A stretch of DNA of 64,000 nucleotides from Amblyornis subalaris (lineage: Eukaryota > Chordata > Aves > Passeriformes > Ptilonorhynchidae): the NCBI GenBank assembly GCA_018881555.1, contig JACAXG010000013.1, positions 6,610,191 to 6,674,190 of the forward strand. Direction: 5' to 3'. Made by a program: the position numbers and the translations under genes. The notes under the pieces were generated by a model. That model did not search any database. It was not told where the DNA came from and saw nothing but the letters and a program-made list of their open reading frames with translations. Positions 1 through 10,300 of the stretch are shown piece by piece (position 1 is the stretch's first letter; every line of letters starts with the position of its first letter).

Positions 1-2508
1 TCGTGTTGGAAAGGGACTGCTCAGATGTCTCCGGTTTGCAATCTCTTAAGCAGTAATGCCCTCCTGTGGACTCTAGGCAGAATGGTTTCTTCTGAATAGA
101 AAGTTGTATGCATGCAAACCATGTTAATTTTCCTTCTTTCTAACACTCTAATTAAAACGTCCCATGAAGACATTTAACATAGGGCATTATCTGGCCAGTG
201 CTTCTGGTTTGAGAAACACNTTTCCTTTAGGTGATGGTACAGGTGGAGCTTTTATCTGAAAAAGCATCTGCATTTGGAAACTTCAGCTGCTTATCCAACA
301 ATTTTTTTTTTTATTCTGTAGGTTGCTATCAGAATTGAAACAATGTCATGCTGCAGCTGCCTCATCAGAAAGGGGAAAGCATGTATTTCTTTTGCATTCT
401 GCTTTCCTATCAAGTTTTAAAGCCATCGGATAGTATTATGCATTTACTAGTTTACAGTCAAAAGCAGTTTAAAAATTCTGTGGAATTGCTGTAGCTGCTG
501 GAGTGTTGTCTGGTTTACATCTCACACACAGAGTGGGACTCATCTTTGGTACCACACTCACACTGTGGCAGTACCTCAGGCTCACACAGCTCGAGGGAAA
601 AGGCACATTTCAGGGGCATGGAAAGGCACCTGCTTCACAGGACTGTGTACAACAAGCGACTCGCTGCACAGATCAGGTGACTGGATGTCTCACCAGGCAT
701 GAATCTGCAGGAATTTGAGAGGTCCGGATGGAGTCCCTGCGGCGGCTCGGACGACCTGGGAGGAATGAAGATCTGTGGGATCTGGAGGGGAAGCTGATGT
801 TTGGCTGTCTAGGAATCCTGCATCACCCAGGGCACACAGGCCTGTGCAGTGCTCTCAGCCCTTCCACGGTGGGGACTGAACCCCGAGAGCCGGGTTTTGG
901 GCGAAGGTGTGAACGGCACGAGGTCACGTAAGAGCAGCTGGGAAAGGTGGGTGCACACAGGGACACCAGCCCAAGTGCACTTTGGTCTTTGTGTAGCATC
1001 AGAAGAGACATTTCCACCTGCAGGACATAGGTACGTGTGTCTTAAAGGTGTTTTCCTTTCATTATTCAACCAGTCAAAAGTGCAAACGACACGGAAGCAT
1101 TTGGGCTACACTTGAGTGGCTGATTTTTCCTACTGATTTACTCACAATTTAAACACTTTCATCTCCTCCCCTGATGCAAGCAGTGACTTTTTTCTTTGAT
1201 CTGTTCCTTGGCCTACTTGTCTGTCTTGCTTTCAGGGAAAGTGAGTTGCAAACCAGCTTTGTTTTCTTTGTTACCCGTTGAGGCCACAATTAGATCCTCT
1301 TAATTTTTCATCCTTTTTGCTCTAAATTACAATGGGTCTATAAAACTCTCATGGCGTATTTTCTGTGTGAAACATATTAACTTACCTTGTGAAGGGCCAT
1401 ACTGTTTTTACAATAACTAGTAGGAACAAAATAGTTTTGTATTTCTTGTAATTATGTGGGGCTTGCAGACAGCCTCTGGGAAGAATATTTTATTTAATAG
1501 AGTAGGATATGTTTATTTTAAACCCACAAATATTTCATCAACATTATGGGCATATTGTATTTTCTAAACCTAGATAAAATGGTTGTGTCAGTTCATGGAT
1601 TGAGATAAATGGATCTAAACACATGACAACTTTCCCTGTAAGTGGTTGTCACAGGCATTTAATATTCCTGTCATATTAATAGGTTATTCTTACTATAGAC
1701 ATGGCTATAAAATATTGGATATTAAAAATATCCAATTTGCTTAAAAAAAGATTACTGTATTGCAAGTATTAATGCTACTGGTTAATGATGATNACAGCCT
1801 GTGAGACAAAATCATGTTCAGCCTCTCTGGGTTTCCTCTGGGGCTGTGGTTAACCAGCCTTCCAGCATAGTTAGCGTTGTTTGTGTCTGTGTCTCCAAGG
1901 GAGCATTTCCAATTGATCTGTATCAAGGGAATGTTGCAGTTCTGCATCCTCCCTCCTGCCAGCACCGGCAGAACGTGCAANAAAGTGTTTCAGAAAGCTG
2001 AGGCAGCTGAAAACTAAGTCCTCTTTCATGACAAGATTATTTATGGCTGTCTCTGTTCTCTTAAGTGGATCGCTGTGTGTTTGCAGAAGCATCAAGGCTG
2101 GCACATGGGAAAAGGCAGGCTCACAGGGCTGGAGAGCTGCATTGGTTCAGACAGCTGTGGAACTACATCCTGACAGTGCCTAATGCAAAACTGCAGCCAT
2201 TCTTAGCTCCTGAAAAAAATTCCTGTTTCTAATGAAAAATTCACTAAGTTGAAAGTAGTGCTGCAGTTTTCATGCTGGCAATGTTTAATGTACTTTAAAA
2301 GCAAAAAAAAAAAAAAAGAAAGAAAACGATCTCACTATTTGTCATTTCACAGGGCTTGCACATGTTTGAACAGCTCTAATTATTTCTCTGAGAAAATACC
2401 TCCTTTTCAGAGCTAAGGAGAGATTTATGGGTGAGGAGGCTGTGATAAGTTTGGAAAGAGGACTGGGAAACGGGGGAGGAAACAGTAGCAGGAATAGTGA
2501 GTCAGAAA
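1..2508. other. Non-coding 5' flank of HNRNPA0
   Basis: I find no gene here. The open frames are short, lack recognisable domains and have no convincing splice borders. The sequence is AT-rich from about 1140 to 1800. A run of fifteen A with a GAAA tail lies at about 2303-2326. In human the next gene in this direction lies well upstream of HNRNPA0, so an empty flank is expected. Confidence 0.6.
2303..2326. repeat. Poly(A)/GAAA low-complexity tract
   Basis: About fifteen consecutive A are followed by GAAAGAAAA. It is a simple tract. It lies about 180 bases before the CR1 fragment and does not look like that element's tail, because CR1 ends in a short octamer-type repeat and not in poly(A). 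Confidence 0.7.
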
Positions 2509-2975
2509 GAATCACAGAATCCTTTAGGTTGGAAAAGCCCTCCAAGATCATCGAATCCAATTCTTCCCTCAGCACTGCCAAGGCCACCACTGAACCGTGT
2601 CCCCAAGTGCCACATCTGCACATGTTTTCAATCCCTCTGGAGATGTGTCTCCACCACTGCCCTGGGCAGCCTGTGCCAGGGCTGAAGAGTCTTTTTGGTG
2701 AAGAATGCTTTCAAATTTAAACCTTCTCTGGCACAATTTAAGGCTGTTTCCTCTCATCCTGTCGCTGGTTGCCTGGGAGCAGAGCTCGACCCCCACCTGG
2801 CTCCAACCTCCTCTCAGGGACTTGTAGAGAGCGAGAAGGTCCCTCCTGAGCCCCCTTTTCGCCAGGCTGAGTCCCCCCAGCTCCCATAGCCGCTCCTCAT
2901 CAGATTTGGGCTCCAACCCTTCCCCAGCTCCGTTGCCCTTCTCTGGACACGCTTCAGCCCCTCAGTGTCCTGTGG
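2509..2975 (-). mobile_element. CR1 LINE, 5'-truncated 3' end
   Basis: Read on the plus strand, this begins with the reverse complement of the CR1 3' terminus (AATCACAGAATCC, then TTAGGTTGGAAAAG). It continues through the familiar avian CR1 3' region: a 'gccaccactgaacc' block, a 'ctgggcagcctgtgccag' block, and a block matching the end of the reverse transcriptase ORF near 2925-2965. The element is therefore on the minus strand and 5'-truncated, at about 465 bases. CR1 is the dominant retrotransposon of birds. The borders are approximate, and it carries no intact protein. Confidence 0.9.
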
Positions 2976-3694
2976 CAACAGACTGCGCAGTTGGGAGCGC
3001 GTTGCCAAGGAGAAGAGGGACACAAACGAGGGAANAGCCATCGCTGATAGGGAGCAGACGGGAACTGGGCAGCCCGGAGGGGTTAAAGCCCCCGAGGAGC
3101 GCAGTCAGGAGCAGGCTGGGGAAGGCGAGGGGCGAACACAGCGGGCGGAGGTGGAGCCCGGCGGGGGCTGTGCCCAGCGCGTACCGCAGCCCTGGCCCCG
3201 GGAGCGTCCGGATCCAAAGGGGCGCGGCCGAGAAGACGCACCAGGCTCCGCTTCACGGTGCCAACCACGAGGACACGAGGCAACGGGCAGAAATGATGCA
3301 CCGGAAGGTCCATCTGCCCGTCAGGAAGAACTCCTTTCCTGAACGGTGACCGAGCACTGGGACAGATTGACCACGGAGGCTGTGGAGTCTCCCTCACTGG
3401 AGACATCCCAGAGCCGTCTGGACGCAATCCTGTGCCACGTGCTCGGTGCCTGAGCGGGGAGGTCGGGCCAGAAGCTGGGATCCCTCGGCGCCTGACCCGC
3501 TCTTGGCTCTGAGGGGAGGCTCCGAGCCCCTCCCGCGGCAGCGGCCGCTCCGCCCTTGGGGGCGCGCGGGGGGCGCCCAACGGTCCCCGCGTTTCAAACG
3601 CTCCCGCGCGCGCCGCCCCCCGCGCGCTGCCCCCGCCCGCCGCGGGGCGGGGCCGCCGGCGAGGGAGCGCGCGCCGGGCCGGAGGCGGCTCCCC

Positions 3695-3930
3695 ATTGGC
3701 TGTCGGCCGCGGGCCCGGTGCATCGGCGCAGCCAGCTCCGCCCCCGCGCTCGGCGCGCGCGGAACGCGTCCCGCATCTCCATTGGCTGGTCGGCGCGTCC
3801 GTTACCGGCGAACCCCGGGACTTTTGCGGAGGTCGCGCCCTCTGACTGGCTGGGGCTCTCGTCCATCGCGGCCGGAGCCCCGCCCCTCGCATATGAATGG
3901 CGGGCGGCGCCAGAGTTCCGCTCTCATTGG
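3695..3930 (-). promoter_or_regulatory. Three inverted CCAAT boxes (candidate NF-Y sites)
   Basis: ATTGGCTG, the inverted CCAAT motif in the context favoured by NF-Y, occurs at 3695, 3781 and 3926 (first base of ATTGG). A degenerate copy (ACTGGCTGG) lies near 3845. All lie in the CpG island upstream of the likely HNRNPA0 transcription start. Occupancy by NF-Y is inferred from the motif. Confidence 0.6.
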
Positions 3931-4024
3931 CTGCGACTGAGCGGGGGGCGGGAATGGGGGGCGGGGCTCCCNGCGGCCCCTTTGTGTGGGCACCAGTCGC
4001 CGGCCGCGCTCCCGAGAAGCCGCC

Positions 4025-4035
4025 GCCGCCATTTT
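4025..4035 (-). promoter_or_regulatory. Candidate YY1 site near the HNRNPA0 start
   Basis: GCCGCCATTTT is the reverse complement of the YY1 core AAnATGGCGGC. YY1 sites of this form commonly sit just downstream of transcription starts of TATA-less CpG-island genes. This one is about 285 bases before the HNRNPA0 ATG, so it could mark the beginning of the 5' UTR. Confidence 0.5.
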
Positions 4036-4311
4036 GTGCGTCCCTGTGTTGGCCCCCACCCCCGCCCGCCTTTCCGCGGGAGCGGCGGCACCGGGGACGC
4101 CCCGACTGTGCTGCCGGTCAGGTGAGGCGAGGCGGAGGCGCCGGGCCGCGCCGAGGGAGCCACCGCCGGCGGCCGCCGCAGCCGTGAGGTCCCGCTGCTC
4201 GCAGGGGGAAGAAGCGGCAAGACGGAGCAGGGGGGGAAAAAACCTCCGGAGCTGCCCCCGAACAGGAGGAGGAGTCTCGGCGCCAGGCCCAGGCGCGGCA
4301 CCGGCGGCAGC
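4030..4311 (+). other. HNRNPA0: Probable HNRNPA0 5' UTR
   Basis: This is GC-rich sequence between the promoter motifs and the HNRNPA0 start codon. The ATG context (cagcATGG) has G at +4. The left border is a guess based on the YY1 motif position. A donor-like CAG/GTGAGG at about 4119-4126 is present, but I have no good partner acceptor, and the human gene is single-exon. Confidence 0.45.
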
Positions 4312-5247
4312 ATGGAGAACTCGCAGCTGTGTAAGCTGTTCATCGGCGGGCTGAACGTGCAGACCACGGAGGCGGGGCTGCGGGAGCACTTCGCGGCCTA
4401 CGGCACCCTCACCGACTGCGTGGTCGTGCTCAACCCGCAGACCAAGCGCTCCCGATGCTTCGGCTTCGTCACCTACTCGGCGGTGGAGGAGGCGGACGCC
4501 GCCATGGCCGCGTCCCCCCACGCGGTGGACGGGAACGCGGTGGAGCTGAAGCGGGCCGTGTCCCGGGAGGACTCGGCCAAGCCGGGCGCTCACGCGAAGG
4601 TGAAGAAGCTCTTCGTGGGCGGCCTCAAAGGGGACGTGGGCGAAGGGGACCTGGTGCAGCACTTCAGCCAGTTCGGCCCCGTGGAGAAGGCCGAGATCAT
4701 CGCCGACAAACAGAGCGGGAAAAAGCGCGGCTTCGGCTTCGTCTATTTCCAGAACCACGACGCCGCCGATAAGGCAGCCGTGGTCAAGTTCCACCCGATC
4801 CAGGGCCACCGTGTGGAGGTCAAGAAGGCCGTGCCCAAGGAGGACATCCAGGCGGGCGGGGGAGGCGGCGGCTCTTCCAGGCCCTCCCGGGGAGGCAGAG
4901 GAGGAGGAAGGGGTCGGGGCGGCGGCGGCTCCGGCAATCGGGATCACAACGGGCTTTCCAAAGGAGGCGGCGGCTACAACAGTTACGGCGGCTACGGCGG
5001 GGGAGGAGGCGGCGGGTACGGCTCCTATGGCAGCGGTTCCTACGGAGGCGGCGGCGGAGGGGGAGGCGGCGACTACGGCAACGGGTACGGCGGGTTCGGC
5101 AGCTACAGCCAGCACCAGTCCTCCTACGGCCCCATGAAGAGCGGCGGAGGAGGTGGAGGAGGGGGCGGCAACTGGGGGGGCCGCAGTAACAGTGGACCGT
5201 ACAGAGGAGGCTATGGTGGGGGAGGCTACGGGGGCGGCTCTTTCTGA
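4312..5247 (+). CDS. HNRNPA0: Heterogeneous nuclear ribonucleoprotein A0, single-exon gene
   Basis: Intact 311-residue protein. RRM1 comes first, with RNP2 KLFIGGL at 8-14 and RNP1 RCFGFVTY at 48-55. RRM2 follows, with RNP2 LFVGGL at 100-105 and RNP1 RGFGFVYF at 139-146. A glycine/tyrosine-rich tail runs from about 181 to 311 and contains a GPMK motif resembling the M9 nuclear shuttling signal of hnRNP A1. The N terminus [10 protein letters not shown] is the family start. Known role of the family: a nuclear and shuttling RNA-binding protein that binds AU-rich elements and is phosphorylated by MAPKAP kinase 2 at Ser84. Ser84 is conserved here in RAVSRED. The absence of introns matches the human gene. 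The tail is a few glycines longer than the human 305-residue protein. Downstream lies KLHL3 on the same strand, as in human. The identification is secure. Confidence 0.97.
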   Translation: MENSQLCKLFIGGLNVQTTEAGLREHFAAYGTLTDCVVVLNPQTKRSRCFGFVTYSAVEEADAAMAASPHAVDGNAVELKRAVSREDSAKPGAHAKVKKLFVGGLKGDVGEGDLVQHFSQFGPVEKAEIIADKQSGKKRGFGFVYFQNHDAADKAAVVKFHPIQGHRVEVKKAVPKEDIQAGGGGGGSSRPSRGGRGGGRGRGGGGSGNRDHNGLSKGGGGYNSYGGYGGGGGGGYGSYGSGSYGGGGGGGGGDYGNGYGGFGSYSQHQSSYGPMKSGGGGGGGGGNWGGRSNSGPYRGGYGGGGYGGGSF

Positions 5248-5790
5248 GCTGGAGCGCCCAAACCCATGGGGGGGGGCGCGTGGAGAGCCCTCCCTTCGAT
5301 ACGGGGCAGCTTCTAAATGGTTTCTCCCCTCATTCGCCGAAGGGCAGCTCCTTTTAAATGCCTCCCTGCTGTGGGAGCGGCTCCTAAATGCCCCCTGAGG
5401 GTCGCCTCTGCTGCCTGTGCCACTTCTTTCTCTCTGAAGATGGACTGGGCCCACATACACATATTTTGTGTTACAGTCATTGATGGACTCTATTTTTTTA
5501 TTATTACTTGGACCTTGGTCGTTTTTATACTAGCAACGAAAAATGTCTCGTTTTAATTTGTTTTTTGGGGGGTGCGGGGTGGGAAGTGTCTTGCTGATCT
5601 GGAGTAAAAACTGGGGAGGGTTAGGGGGGAATTTCCTTTGTTGTAAGGACTCGATACCTGGCTACTACGTTTTTTTCTACAAAAGCTACTCGGATCCCAT
5701 GACTGACTTTAACATTTCTGTAAAGGAGGAAAAAATGGTTTTTACGTTTTTTATTTTTTAAATAAATCATTGTGTTCATTGACCTTTACA
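5248..5790 (+). other. HNRNPA0: HNRNPA0 proximal 3' UTR
   Basis: The sequence changes from GC-rich to T-rich soon after the stop codon and ends at a canonical AATAAA (5761-5766), followed within about 25-45 bases by T-rich sequence. This would give a short 3' UTR of about 540 bases. A G-rich run lies near 5565-5590. Confidence 0.65.
5761..5766 (+). terminator. HNRNPA0: AATAAA poly(A) signal, proximal, HNRNPA0
   Basis: Canonical hexamer 514 bases after the stop codon. A TGTGTT and then a T-rich stretch around 5795-5808 are suitable downstream elements. It is the first canonical signal after the CDS. Confidence 0.65.
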
Positions 5791-7242
5791 CGTCTAATTT
5801 TTTTTCCTAGGATCAATTCCGTACGGTTTTAAGGCTTTTCTAGGTTTCAAGCAAGTGTTCCTCTGCTTTAAAATCTCTGTGTACTTAAGAGTAGTAAATA
5901 TTTTGTTGCCAGTAAAGGTCCTAACTGACTTTTTTGCTAGTGGCTTTCAAACACTCGACAGAGAAATTTTTGAAGTACTAATCCGTGGATGTGGTCTGTT
6001 TTTTAAATACTCGTTCTCACTTTGGCAGTTTGTGTGCATCCACCATCTTGTACTAGGCAGTTTGACGTGCTGACATGGTTGGTCAATTTTTTCTATAGGA
6101 CTTTTCCATCAACGTATTTACTGTGTAGTTTTGAAGAAATCGTTTGTGTTAAGCATGTGCTTCATTCATATAAAATGTTCAGAATTTCCTATTGCTTAGT
6201 TTTCAAGTCCTCGGTTTGTTTATGTGTGATTCCTTCCAGGAAAGGGTCGACATTTATCCCGTCTATTAAAGGCGTACTTGTTTTCATAGTCCCGGGTTAA
6301 CAGACTTTTCACTCGGAACTATTGTCCTTCCTTAAAGTTCCCCGAGAGTTCTCGCAGCTCCATCTACCGTCAGGATGGCAGCCCCGTGCTGTGGGCTACC
6401 TTAAAAGAGGAGGAAAACTGGCTTGCTAACAGTTGTACCAGACTTTGGAAAGTTGTTTTATGCCACTAGATTATTGGTGTAGAATGCAGTGACATCTGCA
6501 TGTGAATAAAGATGGGGTCCGTGAGTACTGAATGAGGGAAAAAGAAAAAGGAATGGATTTGCAATACCTGCCTCAGCACGTAATTTTAAAAATGATAATT
6601 GCAGTTGACCATATTTCAGAAAGTGATGATCTAAACTCTGTGGGCAAAGTGCTCTGAGAACTGAGCCAGCAAGTGTGCCAGTTACATAGGTGCCAGTTGT
6701 AAAGCAAAAATATCTGTGTAGTCTGCTTGATGAACAAATGTATATTTGTAGCCCTTTCACGCAATAGAATTAAAGTTTGTTGTTTATTAAAAAGCATAAT
6801 GTTTTAGGGGAAAACTGCCTTCCTGCATAGAAATATAGAATAGCAACGTTTATGGGTTTATGGATATCAAATAAAAGATTTGAATTCCGTATATGCTTGA
6901 GTGAGAGTATATATGATGCGGGGCATGGATTTTAAAAGTACAAAGTTATTCTGNCTTCAGGTTTCTAAGCTCTTAGAATGCTGATGCTTCCTGGGACTGC
7001 ATCATAAAAGCTGCTTTTTGCTTTCCTCCAGATACGCAAGATATTAGGCATAAAATTCCCACTGATTCCAGTGAAAAGTTAAATGTCTAGGGCTTGGTGC
7101 TTCTGGGCTGAAGGATTTCGCATGAAATTTCAAGGTATTGTTACTATTTGGTATCAATCTAAGCTGGTGATGATTTTAATTGAAATGAATCTTTTTGTTG
7201 CAATTAGAAGTGAACTGCATCAAGTTAATTACCTGTGTGAGC

Positions 7243-7304
7243 TTAAACATCATTTTGGTATCATCAGGATTTAAACATGATTTTAGTATCATCAGGATTT
7301 AAAC
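7243..7304. repeat. 28-bp tandem duplication
   Basis: Two adjacent 28-base units (7243-7270 and 7271-7298) start with TTAAACAT and end with TATCATCAGGAT. They differ at only two bases. A third partial copy (TTAAAC) follows. Confidence 0.85.
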
Positions 7305-10282
7305 CACGAGCTGAGTTTCTTCCTGATTGTGTTAATTTATGGCTCTTAGAACAAAACTGGTTCTCCTTCACTTAGCTTAGCTTTTAAAAGTGGGTTGCGA
7401 ATAACTTGCTGTTTGCAATTATACTGTAATTTTTCTGTCTCAAAAACCTGTTAGTCTCTGTTGTGCACCAGCATCACTCATATGTCGTCGTAAGTCAAAA
7501 GTAATTTCAGTTTGCAAAACACTGTAAGTGCCAGCCCTTGTCAGCACACAGCTTCAGGTGGTTTTACTTCAGCTTCTTGGGCTTGAAGTTGTTTTCTGTA
7601 CCTTTCTGTACCTTTGCACTTTACAACCATGTTGGACAGTCATCCTTGAACTTCATTTGAAGCACAGTTTTCCTGTTTGTAGCTGAAAAGAGCTACTGAG
7701 GTCTAGGTCATNTGTTAGTTTGGGTGTATTATTTAGTCCCTTGCAGTGGTGAGTTGCCTTAACCTTATTAAGGGACAGCTTGGTTTGCAGAGAAATGGTT
7801 AAATTCACTTTTGTGTCGTGTCTTGTCATTTGACTTGGGAAGGTAAAGGTTTGTGCGCCAACTGTAGCTTTATGATATTTTCATGTTATGTACTGTGACA
7901 ATATGTTGATCCTAGAAACAAGNAGGTTTTTAAAAAAGTGACTTTGTGTGTGGAATCTGATGGTTTGGGACCTGTTGTACTGAAATGTGGTGTTACCTGT
8001 GTGCNATAGTCCTGGTAGGACTAATGTCTGCTAGAATAAAGAGTTGATCCCAGAAATTGCACACATATGAGGGGGTAGGCTGACTAGTGTCTCCCTCAAA
8101 AGATTGTCAGCTGTTTAAGAGTGTTCTGTGGTGTCTTGAGGAGGTGGCACTTGCTCTCCTCTGACCTCTGGTCTCTGGGGAGCAAGAACTTCTTGCGACA
8201 CTGACGTTGGAGAGGCTNGTGGAAATGCTGGTCGGATAAGGGTCAGCAAGGCTGGGATGTGCCATGCAGTATAGAAAGGTGCAGTTCTGTATTGGTTGGC
8301 ATTAAGGACACAGTGGCTAAAGACTCTCTTGGAATATAAACCTGTTTCTAGTATAGTTCCTAGTAATAAGAGATTTGTTGATAAAGCTTTGCTTATGTGT
8401 TTAGTAGTATTTAATAATTTCCTGACCCCTGGGCGGATTTGTCTGCGTAGAGGTGTGTAGGANGAACCGAGATGAAATAAGGGGTATAGCTGGCATGTAA
8501 ATAAGTTTGTGACTTCACAGTTGCTTTAGGATGGTCACGGAGATAGAAATAAAGTAACTTTACTTTGCTGTTCCTTAGTTTGTAGTTGAGTTCTGAAGTT
8601 CCTATGTCTGAAATTATCTCAATAATTTAATGGCCCGTTCAGGACCAAATGCTGGATTGTGTTGGTGTCACTTGTGAGAATAGAAAGTAAGAGCAATTAG
8701 TTTACTTTCAGCATTTAATAAAGTAAAAGTGTGGTAGTTTTCTTAAAACACAGATACTATTTTATTTTTGTAATCTGCATGACCAGAATGAAATTCTCCA
8801 AAACAAACTTCAGACTACAGTGTCACTGAGCTCAGTGTGTTGTGATGTACACATAGTTTTTTAATAGTANTGGGTGTTCATGTCTAAAGTATAATTTGTT
8901 CTTGACTTGTAAATTTTATTTGGCTAATAAAACTAGCCTACCTTACACTTTTATAATACTGATTATTGCATTAAAAAGAAACATGCTAAACACCTGTATA
9001 TGTAATGCAATGATACTTGCACAAGTTGGTGGAAGTACCTCTCATGCTTGTTTTAACATTAGGTGTTGAAAAGGTGGTTTAGAACAGTGGTAACAGCTCA
9101 AACACCTTCCATGGCAGTAAATCTGTGTGGGTCACTGACTGTGTGACACACTTGCAAAGTAAAAGCTGGGTCTTGCCCTGCAGGCTTCTGTAGTATAACT
9201 TGGGTGGACAGTCCTTACCCTCCAGAACTGAGCAAGCTTTCAGGTTTGTGTGGAGTGTTGCAAGAGTTGAAGTGCAGCTGCAGTACAGGCTCCAGCGCTG
9301 GCTCTGGGACTCCCAGTCCTGCTCACAGGAGCTCAGGCCTGCGAGGAGATCAAGGTTTGCACAGCTGGGCACTGACAGGAGGTGTGCCTGAACTCTGCCA
9401 GATACTTTGTGCATGTGGGCTTAACGACCTGTGAAGCAGAAATACTTAAGATGGCTAAAAATGTAATTTAAAGTTCTCAAATGTTTTATAGTATTCTTCC
9501 CCCTCTCCCCCCAACTTAGATTCCTTCTGTAAAGCAAATTTTGCTTTCACTTAGCGTTGAAAGATCTAAGTGGATGATGTAGGTCAGAAAACTGGTTTAT
9601 TATCCGGCCCTGTGAGCTGATACTGTTGTCCCAACATAATGGCATTCCCACTGCTGCTGAAAAGGGTCTGAGCCAGAGTGGTGCTGAGGACCCCAACCTC
9701 CCATTCAAATCTGAAAACAGAGCAGCTTCTTTTTTCTGTGTACCTCAGAATGTTTATTCTAAAATGCAAAAGTTTGTCTTAAATCGTTAAATTGTTAATT
9801 AATCCCTAAAAAATAACCTGAAGGACACCNCTCAGATGTGCACACAGTGAACAAAATGTGCATTTTGTGAGAATGAGATTTTGCTCCTACAGTCTGCGAG
9901 GGGGTTGGTTTTCTGGTAGAAGGCAGTTTATCCAAGCCTTTAGATTAGGGTTGTTTGTCCTGTTGTAGCTATTATGGATTAGTGTTTATCATGTAATCAA
10001 GAGTTTATACCACGTTTGTGTGGTTTGCATTGTTACAGACCTTTACTTTCTGAGCTATTAGGAAGGTGTTTTCAGTATGTTTTTCAAGCTGTCTATGGGT
10101 AATACCTTGGATTAATATTAGGTGATTGAAAGTGTAACACCCAAATTTTCAGTCTTTCACCTTGGAGAGAGTTTACAAAACAATGGGTTATTTAACATGT
10201 TTTACATAACTGATTCTGTGACCTGGTGTATGTGTCCCTTAAAGATGAGTTCTCTGCTTGTTATTTTTGTATTTCTTGAATG

Positions 10283-10288
10283 AATAAA
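10283..10288 (+). terminator. HNRNPA0: AATAAA, candidate distal HNRNPA0 poly(A) signal
   Basis: Canonical hexamer in the context TGAATAAACCAG, followed by TTTTATTCC. It is the last canonical signal of the T-rich region and would give a 3' UTR of about 5 kb. Use of this site is not shown by the sequence. Confidence 0.35.
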
Positions 10289-10300
10289 CCAGTTTTATTC

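Larger units (their letters stand above)
3430..5260. promoter_or_regulatory. CpG island spanning HNRNPA0 promoter, 5' UTR and CDS
   Basis: GC content and CpG density rise sharply from about 3430 and stay high to the end of the HNRNPA0 CDS, where the sequence becomes T-rich. The stretch 3540-4020 has GC boxes (for example around 3645 and 3877 and at about 3959), an E2F-like GGCGGGAA near 3947, three ATTGG (inverted CCAAT) motifs, and no TATA box. This is the usual form of a broadly expressed housekeeping promoter. The exact transcription start cannot be read from the sequence. Confidence 0.8.
5791..10300 (+). other. HNRNPA0: Possible extended HNRNPA0 3' UTR with several poly(A) signals
   Basis: No coding feature is visible. 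The sequence is AT/T-rich and contains AATAAA at 6505, 6870, 8035, 8548, 8717, 8926 and 10283. Human HNRNPA0 is annotated as a gene several kilobases long despite its short CDS, which implies a long 3' UTR. The same arrangement would account for this gene-free stretch. The last signal at 10283 is followed by T-rich sequence. Transcription across the whole interval is inference. Confidence 0.4.

Noticed and set aside
3083..3892. Minus-strand open frame upstream of HNRNPA0 as a divergent gene
   Set aside because: It is arginine/proline/alanine-rich translation of a CpG island, without a recognisable domain or splice sites. Such frames are common by chance in sequence this GC-rich.
4119..4210. 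Donor-like CAG/GTGAGG and acceptor-like CTCGCAG in the HNRNPA0 5' UTR
   Set aside because: The implied intron would be about 80 bases and extremely GC-rich, and the known orthologue is single-exon.
3802..5460. Long minus-strand open frame (552 codons) across the HNRNPA0 promoter and CDS
   Set aside because: It is a shadow of the GC-rich sense gene: the composition is alanine/proline/valine-rich, no domain is seen, and the frame crosses an n. The sense HNRNPA0 frame explains the absence of stops.
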